From Sialis fuliginosa (Eukaryota > Arthropoda > Insecta > Megaloptera > Sialidae), in the NCBI GenBank assembly GCA_961205875.1, contig OY540811.1, positions 19,337,248-19,401,247 of the forward strand: a DNA stretch of 64,000 nt. The letters are read 5' to 3'. A program made the position numbers and the translations under genes. Below the pieces are notes generated by a model. It ran no database searches. It saw nothing but the letters and a program-made list of their open reading frames with translations, and was not told where the DNA came from. Shown piece by piece: positions 51,950 through 63,469 of the stretch (positions are counted from its first letter, which is position 1; every line of letters starts with the position of its first letter).

Positions 51950-53065
51950 GACTAATAATTAAGTGCTAATTAAATGCTAATTAAATGCGCAAAAAGAAAA
52001 TTTAATGCTCTTTTAGAAAAAAAAATATTGCATGTTTTGCTAGCTACAGATGAACTCAGCAGAACAAAGTGTCGAATGACAGTTAAAAACGTATGTAACT
52101 ACACGAAATGCTTCAGAAAATTAAATGCTAATTAAATGCGCAAAAAGAAAATTTAATGCTCTTTTAGAAAAAAAAATATTGCATGTTTTGCTGGTTTCAG
52201 ATGAACTCAGCAGAACAAAGTATCGAAAAACAGTTAAAATCGTATGTAACTACACGAGATGCTTCAGAAAATTAAATGCTAATTAAATGCGCAAAAAGAA
52301 AATTTAATGCTCTTTTAGAAAAAAAAATATTGCATGTTTTGCTGGTTTCAGATGAACTCAGCAGAACAAAGTATCGAAAAATAGTTAAAATCGTATGTAA
52401 CTACACGAGATGCTTCAGAAAATTAAATGCTAATTAAATGCGCAAAAAGAAAATTTAATGCTCTTTTAGAAAAAAAAATATTACATGTTTTGCTAGCTTC
52501 AGATGAACTCAGCAGAACAAAGTGTCGAATAACAGTTAAAGTCATATGTAACTACACAAAATGCTTCAGAAAATTAAATGCTAACTAAATGCGCAAAAAG
52601 AAAATTTAATGCTCTCTTAGAAAAAAAAATATTGCATGTTTTGCTAGCTTCAGATGAACTCAGCAGAACAAAGTGTCGAATAACAGTTAAAGTCATATGT
52701 AACTACACGAGATGCTTCAGAAAATTAAATGCTAATTAAATGCGCAAAAAGAAAATTTAATGCTCTTTAAAAAAAAAAATATTGCATGTTTTGCTGGTTT
52801 CAGATGAACTCAGCAGAACAAAGTATCGAAAAATAGTTAAAATCGTATGTAACTACACGAGATGCTTCAGAAAATTAAATGCGCAAAAAGAAAATTTAAT
52901 GCTCTTTTAGAAAAATAAAATATTGCATGTTTTGCTAGCTTCAGATGAACTAAGCAGAACAAAGTGTCGAAAAACAGTTAAAGTCGTATGTAACTACACG
53001 AAATGCTACAGAAAATTAAAAACTAATTAAATGCGCAGAAAGAAAATTTAATACTCTTCTAAAAA
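51950..53065 (+). repeat. Left-arm tandem array, eight 151-bp units
   Basis: The GCGC landmark recurs at 51987, 52138, 52289, 52440, 52591, 52742, 52881 and 53033. Spacings are 151 bp except 139 and 152. Units contain a run of A residues, TGCATGTTTTGCTRG and GAACTCAGCAGAACAAAGT. The unit length is not a multiple of three, so it does not build a long protein. Confidence 0.9.
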
Positions 53066-53825
53066 ACTGTAATTGTTGAACTCAGATTTGACAGTTAACA
53101 TGCATCTATGGTTGTTTATCAAGGTCTTTATATATATGTTTTAATATGACGCTATTTGCCTTATGTTGTCAAAGTACAATATTTCATTTATTATAATAAG
53201 TGGAAGAAAACTTTAAATACAAAAGTTGTCAGGATAGACAAGCAGCACATTTTTTAAATAGTTACATTTATATAGGGTGTCCAATGAGTGTGTTACAGAT
53301 CAAAGTAATATTTTTTTAAATACAAAGTATATTTTTTTAATTTATAATCTAAAGGTATTTATTTTTTGATACTTTGATATAGCATGTGTGGGATTATACT
53401 AAGTTGTTTATAAATTATGACCATTTTTGTAAGAAAATTGTGTTATTTTCAACATCTTGTAATTACAACAAAAAAAATTTTGTTTTTTGCTAAAAATAAT
53501 TTTGGCATATGATCTATTATTGCGATATTACATCAAACATTAACAAAATTGTTTTCTTTGTACAGGGCGTACAAAACTCTGAACTTAATTTTTTTCAAAA
53601 CACCAAAATGAAGAAAGAATGTTTCTGTGTATTTTTTGACAAATAATCTTCTATAAGAACCCTACTCGGGAAATAATTAAAGAACACAAAAATATTTGAA
53701 AAAAATCGACGGGCCCACTGGCTCCATATACTCCTGGTAAAAATTATTATTGTTTGATACTGGAAATAGATAATACTTATTAATAATAAACCGGTTATCA
53801 AATTTCATATATTTCAACTGTATCA
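53066..53825. other. Unique loop of the foldback element
   Basis: This is AT-rich, single-copy-looking sequence between the inverted arrays. It contains TATAGGGTGTCCAATGAGTG at 53272 and a 68-codon frame on the minus strand with no family resemblance. No transposase or reverse transcriptase motif was seen, so the element appears non-autonomous. Confidence 0.5.
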
Positions 53826-54640
53826 CTATGAGCATTTAATTAGCATTTAATTTTTTGAAGCATTTCATGTAGTTACATACGACTTTAACTGTTATTCGAC
53901 ACTTTGTTCTGCTTAGTTCATTTGAAACCAGCAAAACATGCAATATTTTTTTTTTAAAGAGCATTAAATTTTATTTTTGCGCATTTAATTAGCATTTAAT
54001 TTTCTGAAGCATTTCGTGTAGTAACATACAACCTTAACTGTTATTCGACACTTTGTTCTGTTGAGTTCATCTGAAGCTAGCAAAACATACAATATTTTTT
54101 TTTTAAAAGAGCATTAAATTTTCTTTTTGCGCATTTAATTAGCATTTAATTTTCTGAAGCATTTCGTGTAGTTACATACGAATTTAACTGTTATTCGACA
54201 CTTTGTTCTGCTTAGTTCATCTGAAGCTAGCAAAACATGCAATATTTTTTTTTCTAAAAGAGCATTAAATTTTCTTTTTGCGCATTTAATTTTCTGAAGC
54301 ATCTCGTGTAGTTACATACGATTTTAACTGTTTTTCGATACTTTGTTCTGCTGAGTTCATCTGAAACCAGCAAAACATGCAATATTTTTTTTTCTAAAAG
54401 AGCATTAAATTTTCTTTTTGCGCATTTAATTAGCATTTAATTTTCTGAAGCATTTCGTGTAGTTACATACGATTTTAACTGTTATTCGACACTTTGTTCT
54501 GCTGAGTTCATCTGAAGCTAGCAAAACATGCAATATTTTTTTCTCTAAAAGAGCATTAAATTTTCTTTTTGCGCATTTAATTAGCATTTAATTAGCACTT
54601 AATTATTAGTCAAGTGAACTTTTGTTTTGCTGACTTTGCT
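53826..54640 (-). repeat. Right-arm tandem array, five inverted 151-bp units
   Basis: GCGC landmarks lie at 53979, 54129, 54280, 54420 and 54571, in the opposite orientation to the left array. A 60-codon minus-strand frame covers part of two units and merely reflects the repeat. Confidence 0.9.
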
Positions 54641-54819
54641 CTGCTAACTTCATGGACATCAAAATATATGATTTCCGATTAATTATTAGTAAAAATCATA
54701 ATACAGTTTTCTTCGATTCTTTCTACTAATGACTATCAAAGAATTTCAATCAAAGCTAGTTACTTAACAACATTGTTGCTGAGAGACATGACATAATAAG
54801 GTACAACACACTTATACCA

Positions 54820-55045
54820 TTCACCTAACGGGACGTCAATAGTCGCATAAAAAATCGCTACAAAAATCCGAACGGTAGATAGAGCTAGAGCAGAGAGCTG
54901 AGTTGAGATCCCGGATGTACAGAGTGACCCAGTATTTGTATGCATACGTAGACACGGCGGCGACGGCTGCCCACCCACAAGGCCACGCACGCAGTCGAGT
55001 CGAGTCGAACGAGTTGTGTGGACCGGCGAATCAATGGCGGCCAGT
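54820..55045. promoter_or_regulatory. CpG-rich islet next to the foldback element
   Basis: CpG-dense words (ACACGGCGGCGACGG, GAGTCGAGTCGAACG) lie about 160 bp after the foldback element. A 108-codon minus-strand frame crosses it but resembles no known protein and is typical of GC-biased DNA. Confidence 0.3.
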
Positions 55046-55434
55046 GGATTTAGAATATTGAGGGGCTTTGATGTTGTAATAGACAAATCAGTTCTAGAAA
55101 ACTGGGAAATACAATATGATTAAATGGCTCACAGATGAAGTCGCAATCTTGTATGATTAATTTGCATTATATTACTGCTGCTTCATGAGAATGGAGAAAC
55201 TGATAAAGGAAAAGTGTGTTGTAGGTACCAAAAAATGTGTATAAAAGGATAAGTACCTACCTATGTTTTATCATTGTATAAAATTTCAATATATGGACTT
55301 ATTAGATTATCTTTTTTGAATGTATGTATGTATATAAATTCCAAAAATAGAATTTGGAACTAAAAAAATATATACGAAACTTAGAAAACGTTCAATTTTG
55401 TTGAATTTAAAATTTATTCGAGAGGTTAAACCCT

Positions 55435-55695
55435 GCCATTGGAACATCCCTGCAGACCGCCACTGTTATAGAGTAGCTCTAATACAGTCGAGCTATCTGA
55501 CTTCCAGTTCAAACTTGTCGATCTCAAGGCCAACGTGAGGTTGTTATACTGGAGAACAACGCGGAAATGTCGCCCGGAGATACGAATCTTGGCCAATCAC
55601 CTCTCGCTATCTCTGTGTACATGTATACATACATGCATACCTCACCTGTGTGTGATAACTTATCGAACAGTCGGCGGTGGAGGAGCAAATCGTAG
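55435..55695. promoter_or_regulatory. GC-richer islet
   Basis: Mixed-GC sequence includes GCAGACCGCCACTG, ACGCGGAAATGTCGCCC and CAGTCGGCGGTGG, with alternating TACATACATGCATAC in between. It is a candidate regulatory islet, with no supported coding sequence. Confidence 0.25.
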
Positions 55696-57624
55696 AAAAC
55701 TAGATCAGTCGATATAAATCATCTTATGATATGTTTTACCATACTTGGAATGTTATTTTTATGATATGAAAGAATGGACTCGATGCAATATAGTTGAATA
55801 GTTCACTGTTTTGTTGTATATTTAAGATTATTTAATTAGAAATCTACTTTTCAAAAAATGTTTAAATGTACTGGACATTGTTTTCTGCTTATGGGTCATT
55901 CCATGCTACCAGATGGGACGTTTTGACACATTTTTTTTTACAAACATTCAAATATTTAAAGGTGTAAATAATAAAGCAAATAATATATACTGTAACATAC
56001 TTATGATAGCATTTCTAGATATATATTTTTAAGATATAGTTAAGTGGAAAACATGAATATCTACCCTAACCTTGTTAAATTAATAGATTTGTATGTGTGA
56101 CGGGTGGGACACGAATTACCCTCCTCTCTTTAGATATTGATATTTTTGGGAAACTTAAAAAAATTTGACGAGTGGTGGAACGAGTAAAAAATTGAATAAA
56201 CATAGTTTTTTAATAATTTAGTCATCATCTGGTACAATTTAGGTTATTTGTTACTTTTTGGAATGTTAGCAAATTATAGCTATAGTGTATGGTTAAACAC
56301 AAAAAACAGATTTTTTCAAATGAGCGTTAAATATTTTTGTACTGATCACAAGATAATTAAATCTAAAAAATTTAAATACACTATGGAATTTATAAACAAT
56401 TAAAATTAATACCCTAAGCTATAGGATATTGAATTCAATTATTTTTTATTTGACAGCAAGGAAAAATAATTAGGACCTCGAAACACTAAATATAATATAT
56501 ATGTATATGTATTTATAATAATTAGTTCATATCAATATTATCGTCTAGTATTTAAGATATACATATGTAGGTATTGTTTACCAAATATCTTTTTTTAAAT
56601 CGGTATATATATATTAAAAGTATTATACTTATAAAAAAATATATTCGTTCAAAAATTAACAGTTTACCGCAGTATGTACTATTCTAAAACATCTGCATAT
56701 ACGTTTATAATGTATTTCACATTAGAATGTGAATAAACCGAGTTCATAGACAACTAGATCGAGTCACGATTGAAAATTTTAATGCGTCAAGTAAAAAAAA
56801 AGTTAATTATGATATAACCGATGGTCACAAAGATAAATAGCTTTGATCTATTTGATTTAGTGACGTAATAATAAAAATAGTTCGGGTTTTAAGTATGCAT
56901 TATAAATAACAATGTTTAGACGTTTGATGGTCGGTATTTATAAATTTATTGATTTTATTACTCAAACAATATTTGATATTATATTTTTAGCAAACTTTTA
57001 AAACAAATTGGAATATTTTTAATATAATTCATTTAATAAAATGGGTACGTTTTAGTGACAAGTATTAATAAAATTTATTAATCTAAATTTAACATAAATA
57101 TCTACAACATTGTAATGGAAAATACCATGCACTTTTTTGTTAGAAAATTAAAGAAAAAAAACAAAATATGCATATCTCTTGTTACAGTTACAAGTTCAAA
57201 GTCAGATTAATGTCAATAAATATAGATTACTCTCCTCGACTGATGTGTTTTTGGTATTTACATAATGCATTAACATTTAAATTATTATTAATTGATTATT
57301 TTTATTGAAATATTCGAAATTCCGTGCGTTCCAAAAGTAGCTGGATTTTAATAGGTGCATAAGAATAATTAGAGACGAGACATTCATGTAAATATTTTTT
57401 TTTTTATAAAAAATTAAATTTTATCCATTCAAATATTTTAGAAATTTAAACTGGGGTCGTAAACGTAGTATCATTTAAGTTATTAGAATTGATATTTAAT
57501 AACTTTTGATAATACTGAATATACGAGTACAGTAAAAGTAGAATATGCATGCATTTAGTTTTGAAAACGAATGTTTATAATTCGAATACACACATTAATT
57601 AATAAAACAAGAAACGCAATAAAC

Positions 57625-57860
57625 GCGAGTTATTCGTACATTGTTCCAAATAAAACATCACCTACGGACGTAGGACACATAAAGTAGGCGCCGGCAAATG
57701 CATCAACACATACGTGATAAGGAAACGAGGCGTGCAGCGTCTGGACGCGTGCCGTAATTAGTAACGCGGGCGCCGCGCCGTCACAGACTGACCCGACGCC
57801 GCCGTGGTGTTTATTTATACACCTCACACATACACATACACATAGTACTACAACTATAAT
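57625..57860. promoter_or_regulatory. CpG-rich islet with CA tract
   Basis: One of the densest CpG blocks in the window (GGGCGCCGCGCCGTCAC, GACGCCGCCGTGG) is followed at once by a CACACATACACATACACA tract. An 85-codon minus-strand frame is considered incidental. Confidence 0.35.
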
Positions 57861-58896
57861 AATGATTGTTGTGATCGTCTGACCCACATTTTAAACGACC
57901 AAATAGATTTTTTAACGATTTTTTAAATTTTTTACTTTGCGGATATAGAAAAATTACATGGCTATCAATTATACAATAAGTTTACATATAAAATGATAAG
58001 GTACTAGCACCAATCTTGGATATGCTTCCAGTAATGGCTATTTTTAAATTAAATGTAGTGAATTAGAAATATTTGTTGATATTTGATTACTACCATTTCT
58101 GAATATTAATCTATATAGGTACATTTAACTGTCTTACAGCATGATTTGATGACAATCGGCAAAATGGTGGAGATTTAAATGAATTATTAGTATAATTTAT
58201 TTATTAATTATTATATTATCATAGCAACTGCTTTACATTGTTTCAAATTTGACGATTCTTTCTTTTATATCTTTTGTGTCGTAGTATAATTATTAACAAG
58301 TATCCATCACTGCGTGCTCATTACTGGTCTTACTTTATCCATTACAGGAGTAAAAACATAAACAAAATAAAAAGCTATAATTTAAAAAACGAACTATATT
58401 TTCGGACTTAAATTGATTAAATAAATAGTTACTTGTTTTATTAGTAACATGAGTTCATGAGAATTACAAAAAAGCCCGTCTATCACAAAAACAGTAAACC
58501 TTGCTCTTATAGCGGCCGTAACTGGTGCCAGTACTTTATCATATTTTAAAAATCGTGTCATGAGTACCCAAAGGTATTACTTGATATTTTTTATAAGCAC
58601 TTAACATTATATAAATCTATTAAAACATCGATTTTAAACTGTAAGTCATGTTATTTTTTTGATATGTGAACGACTCATTAAAAGTATTTTATAGCGGATA
58701 TTTAGACCAAAGAATGTTTAATATGAATACACAGTGAAATTTCCTTAAACGACCAATAGTTGAAATTATTCATGTTTACATAAATTATTTCTGTAAAAAT
58801 GTGTCTGTAAGTGACAACTGGTCAGTTTGGAGAAGTTTCACTGTAAATATTCTATATGTAGGTATGTGTATTAAAGTTTTGTATTTTTTGTTGCAG

Positions 58897-58935
58897 GTAA
58901 TTATCAAAGAAATTATTCTCAGGCGTTTAATGTAT
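58897..58935 (+). other. Myc: Recursive-splice-site microexon 3 (39 nt)
   Basis: GTATTTTTTGTTGCAG directly precedes GTAATTATCAAA, and the block closes at GTATgtaagtctta, 39 nt later. The phase-1 reading is GNYQRNYSQAFNV, open, with both ends in phase 1. The edges match cassettes 1 and 2, except for one G in the acceptor (TTGCAG). It is the shortest of the three. A 107-codon frame crosses it in a different frame from a GTG start and is regarded as chance. Confidence 0.58.
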
Positions 58936-59749
58936 GTAAGTCTTATTTTATTACAGTGCATTATAGATAACATAAAAAAATATTCCTCTAAAGAACGTAG
59001 TATTTTTGTAAAGCGGATGACTATAATGATGATTATTTTGATGACGCCTTTCCTGTTTATTGTCGTAGTTTTATCACGTACAGGAAAAAGAGGATCAATA
59101 TGTATTAGACATTATTTTATTTAAGTATACATACACAGTTATGTCACTTATATGATGTTTGAGGAAACAAAAATTAAAGTCATTCGAATCAATTTTAGAA
59201 ACTTTGGGTTACTTATACAACCCAAATACTCAAAATTTTGATCTATGCAGGTAACTGCCATTTTTTATGTATAAATAAAATAAATCGAGCGAAATAAAGT
59301 TTCACAAAATGCCTGTTTGTATTTAAATATTGTCGTCGACTATAGCATGTGTACGTTACTGCAGGGGTCACCAATTAATGGATCTCGGCCCGCATCCTGA
59401 CCGTCAATCAAACAAAAATAAATAACACGATAATACGTTTAAAAATAAAATGTGTGTGCAATTAAAAAAAAATGTTTGGTACCTGACAAAGGGAAAATTA
59501 TTTATAAGTTATATTCAGTTACATGTATGTATTGGGTAGTATACTCAAATTATATTTAAAAAAATGTAGTTTAATAAAAATGAAATTAAAAAACTTACTA
59601 CTAAACCCGTAACTTGTTTATGTTGTATCAATTTTTTTATGTAAAAAAGAATTCTAGACTGGGAATTGAAAACAGTATGATACATAAATATTCTTATATT
59701 TACATTACAAAAAATATTTGCAATAAAAAACTAATTGTTGACCTCTGCT

Positions 59750-59950
59750 ATATTGCATGCAACGGCAAAATCAACCTTGGATCGAGAGAAAACGCTAGGG
59801 GTTGCTGCACCACCACCCCCCACTAGTGCGCGTTAACGTTGCGCCGCTCGATGTTCTCTAGGGTGAATGACCGCGTACACCCACACTCACAGCCCTGCCG
59901 CAACGTTGGTATATACGCCGGTAAATACTCAGAGTAATGTGTCGTATGCA
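59750..59950. promoter_or_regulatory. CpG-rich islet
   Basis: GTGCGCGTTAACGTTGCGCC forms a near-palindrome around GTTAAC, followed by CpG-bearing and CA-rich sequence. Its composition contrasts sharply with the flanks. Confidence 0.3.
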
Positions 59951-60211
59951 TTCCTCTGCATGTACACAACTATTGTCTATTTCATTCAAGTGAGAGGGAG
60001 GATATAGTATTTTTTTCGGAGATGGTTTTTTATGTGCGTGTATGTATATTTATTACACAGCTGACTTGTTGGCGGTAAAAAAAATGTATATTGAATTTTA
60101 GCAATTGGTTTACGTTTGGATCATTAGTAATCATGGATTATTTTAAAATCAAATCTTTCAATAGAACAGTATCCTAAAAATCAACGAATTCTTATCTATT
60201 ATAATGTAGTC

Positions 60212-60437
60212 CAGTGGTCTTTAAACTTTGTCAACTCACTCTTAGATCTATAAGGTTTTTTCGGAGAACCCCATATATCTTAAAGTATCTTTAAATAATA
60301 ACTAACAATAAAAACTGGTCAATTAGTATGATTGTGTTATAATTTTTTTTTTCGAATTTTTATTTTGACTCGCGAAACCTCCAGAGAGGTGCCGTGGAGC
60401 CCCGGGGTTGACACAACAAACAGTTTGAAGATCACTG
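60212..60437. mobile_element. 226-bp hAT-type MITE
   Basis: CAGTGGTCTTTAAACTTTG at the left and, in complement, CAGTGATCTTCAAACTGTTT at the right are imperfect inverted ends. The 8-bp flanks ATGTAGTC (60204-60211) and ATGTAATC (60438-60445) differ at one base. The pattern is hAT-like and related in its ends to the element at 27685, but older. Confidence 0.75.
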
Positions 60438-60588
60438 ATGTAATCTATATTTCTAATTTTAATCACAGAACCATAAAATCAATAGTTGACAGTCACTGGT
60501 TTTAATGCATTATAGAAATTTTAATGAAGAGAATGAATCACAACTAGAAATACCATAGCAATTCACTACAAATAAACATTCAGCATTC

Positions 60589-60757
60589 AGGTTGTGACCG
60601 TACGTACTGCTCGTAAACGCTGTATTTACTGCAAATTAGAAATTCAATATATTTAAATCAAATCTAACCGACCACATAATCAGATTTGATTTCAATTAAT
60701 GAATTTCTAATATGCAATAAATACTGCGTTTGTGAGCAGTATGTGTGGCCGCAGCCT
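60589..60757. mobile_element. Long imperfect hairpin, probable MITE
   Basis: Arms of about 76 bp (60589-60665 and 60681-60756) pair with scattered mismatches around a 15-nt loop. The outer ends AGGTTGTGACCG and, in complement, AGGCTGCGGCCA are similar. It looks like a small foldback-type MITE. A single-locus hairpin RNA is the alternative. Confidence 0.6.
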
Positions 60758-63469
60758 AAAATTGTTTATTTTTTGGAATAAAGAAAAACTCAAAATATTT
60801 TTTTTGTATTAAAATAATGCACATGCGAAATAATTGATTTAAGTGGAAATTTTCAGTGTGACGTTTTTTTCTAAAAATAGAATATCTTAAAATAGACACA
60901 AGCTAAATTGTGTAATATTACACAATATTATTACTGGATAACTTTTTTAAGAAGAAAAAATAATGCGCAATTTTTACTGTTGTTCTTATAAATATATCCT
61001 TTTATCTTAGTTTTAATCCGACGTTTCAGTTGTATTAACAGTGAACTGTCGGGATAAGAATATGAATTATAAGATAATTATTTCAAATTTTTAAATTGCT
61101 GTTTTTAAATAAAAATAAGGATATTTTAAATAATTTATAAAAAAAGTTAGTAATTTGTGTAAATTGATCACTTGGATATATTTCAAAAATCTGTTAAGAA
61201 GCGAGACAGATATATAGTATTTATGTTTATTATTAATTGGTTTTAAATGATTTTAACAAGCCGAGCGTTTTATAAATATCGTTTGTTTAATTCCCTCTGA
61301 CGTCTGGTTAAGATTTTAATCTCAATATCTTGTTTAATCTAGATTAAATTTTTGTGTCATTGATCGATTCATTTCGGTTTTTTATTTTGCATATTTTTAT
61401 TTTTTTATACAAAAATATGGATTAGAAATATTATGTTTTTTTTAAGAACATTTATGTGTACCCAGAAGCCAAGATTCATTAAGATTACCTCGGAAGCCGT
61501 AAAGTTCGTGTATATTTTTATTATTTTAATAGATAGATGCATCTGTTATAACTGTATGCATTTCCCCGATAAGATAGTAGAACTAGGGTGTAATAGTGAA
61601 GTAAATACATTTTTGTTTACGACCGAGGATAACTCGATCCTCAGGTGTATTTGATATTGTACTGGATGCAGTCTTTATTGTGACTGTTTTATGTGTATCC
61701 ATTGCTGCATTTTTTACTATATTGCTCTCTAAGTTGATCAAATAAGTTCCCTCCCTTCAGATTGAGTTTATATGTTTCGTGCTAGGGGTAGATTTATTGA
61801 AGGATTTTATTATATATAGGAACGTAATTATTATTCTTATTTACTAAAATATGTATTCAAACGTGGGGGAGCGGGATTTCTAAATTGGGTTTTATTTTAT
61901 TACATGTATATAAAACTTTGTATTAGTAAACTTATTGTATATTATTTGTTTCTACACGTAGAAAAATATTACATAAAAACATTACATAACAATCACTCAA
62001 TTTTTAAAGAAATATCTCTTAAAATGGGAGACAATTTTGTAATTATTCCATATTAATAAAAATTTAAGTATCGAATTGAAAAATGTACTAAAAATTGAAA
62101 TGAAACAATTTGTTAGCACTTAACAAATAATTCAACTTAAGAATAATTAGTTGAATACATCATTAAATGATATTTACGAATATAGTAAAAATTGCGTATT
62201 ATAAAAATTACAATGAGATTGTGAAAGTTATTGAATTGACAGTATATGTTAAAATTGATAGTATTTTTTGATACAAAATTGAAATTTTTAATCGGCAACT
62301 GTAATTTTTATTAAAAAATCGACTCCATTTTTCTCCGTGTATATTTTGGTAAATACAGAGATGTATTCAAAGGGATACGAAACTGTTTCAATAATGTTGT
62401 CAACTTTGATGTACAAGTACATACATATCTATATCTATCAAAACAGACCATCAAGAACCAGAAATTGCTATGTTTAAACTGTTATCTAATCTTAAGTACG
62501 ACACATAATATATGTATTTCCTCGGGTTTATTTGAGCGGTCAAAAAATATTTTAATCGAAATATTAATTAAATTATAAATTAATCAATATCATTCTTCTT
62601 GATAACATTATTATCGAGGCAACAATTAAATATTTGTTAATTACATAATCAACCACAAGTGTTACAAAACTGATTATTAAAAATGAATAATTAATAAAAA
62701 ATATGATTGTTAATGTATAGACAGAACTTGATAAATTCATCATTATTTATATTAAGAATACGTTTATTTTAATGACACTACATAGATTAATATGAATTTG
62801 AATTGTTCAAAAATCAAAGGAATTAAATCGATAAAAATAATCAGTCAATAAAATATATACAATGTATCAAAAATTTATAATGTCGGGTTGATTCTGTATT
62901 AGTGCAATTGATAATTTCTGACGTTTGTACAGTACAGCTTTATATTAATGAACTTTAATTTTTTGCTGGTAGTAATATAATATATATATTTATATTTTCA
63001 TTGTTGTAATTGTTATGTACCTATACGTTTTATTCGCGTGTTATTGTTATAAACCAAATTTTGTTAATTATTATTTTGTGTGTTTTATGCATTGGATATT
63101 TTGCTTATCTGAGTGCACGAAGTGATTTTTATTATTAAAAAAAATCAGATTTGTATAAAAATAAATATTTTTATATTATTTTTGAATAAATGTTTACAAA
63201 TATGAAATCCAAATTCGTAATAAGTTATGTTTTTTATCTTTTAATGTCAAATAATATTTATTTAAGATTGAATGCTTCCGTGGTTATAATTAGGCTTTTG
63301 GGCATTGCAATTTAAGGTTATCACTGGGATTAATGAAAGATAACTTGACTTATGGATATTATGAATTTTATTGAAGTCTATCGCATGTAGTCCATATAAA
63401 CATTACAAAATATATACGAAATAACATTTTAATTCATCATATTGACCAAACATATGTTATCGATGAACT

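Larger units (their letters stand above)
51902..54659. mobile_element. Foldback transposon, 2758 bp, with 9-bp target duplication
   Basis: The left end ATGTCCATGAAGTTAGCAGA is exactly inverted at the right end, with identity over at least the first 85 bp. CAAAATATA flanks both sides (51893-51901, 54660-54668). Each arm is built of tandem units with GCGCAAAAAGAAAATTTAAT: eight copies on the left, mostly 151 bp apart, and five inverted on the right. A 12-bp deletion variant occurs once in each arm. The arms flank a unique loop of about 770 bp. Long internally repeated arms plus a 9-bp duplication fit foldback elements. The loop has no recognisable transposase. Confidence 0.85.
42949..58896 (+). 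other. Intron segment between cassettes 2 and 3
   Basis: This is 15.9 kb of AT-rich sequence with CpG/CA islets near 43.8, 46.4, 50.1, 54.9, 55.6 and 57.7 kb, a MITE at 44165-44339, a TE-like fragment near 49.2 kb and the foldback element at 51902-54659. Nothing recognisable is seen in 44.4-46.1, 46.9-48.9, 50.3-51.8 or 55.8-57.5 kb beyond low-complexity AT sequence. Confidence 0.55.

Noticed and set aside
54760..55086. 108-codon minus-strand frame
   Set aside because: It lies in a CpG islet where stop codons are rare. It has no splice or family support.
57630..57887. 85-codon minus-strand frame
   Set aside because: It is a by-product of the CpG islet and CA tract; the VCVCVCV stretch is the microsatellite.
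58801..59124. 107-codon frame across cassette 3
   Set aside because: It starts at GTG, is in a different frame from the cassette's phase-1 reading, and resembles nothing known.
59251..59268. CAG/GTAACT at 59248-59256, another fused acceptor/donor
   Set aside because: The preceding tract is purine-interrupted and the extended GTAATTATCAAA match is absent.
59362..59410. CAGGGGTCACCAA, resembling a hAT-type transposon end
   Set aside because: No opposite end or target duplication was found nearby, so no element is called.
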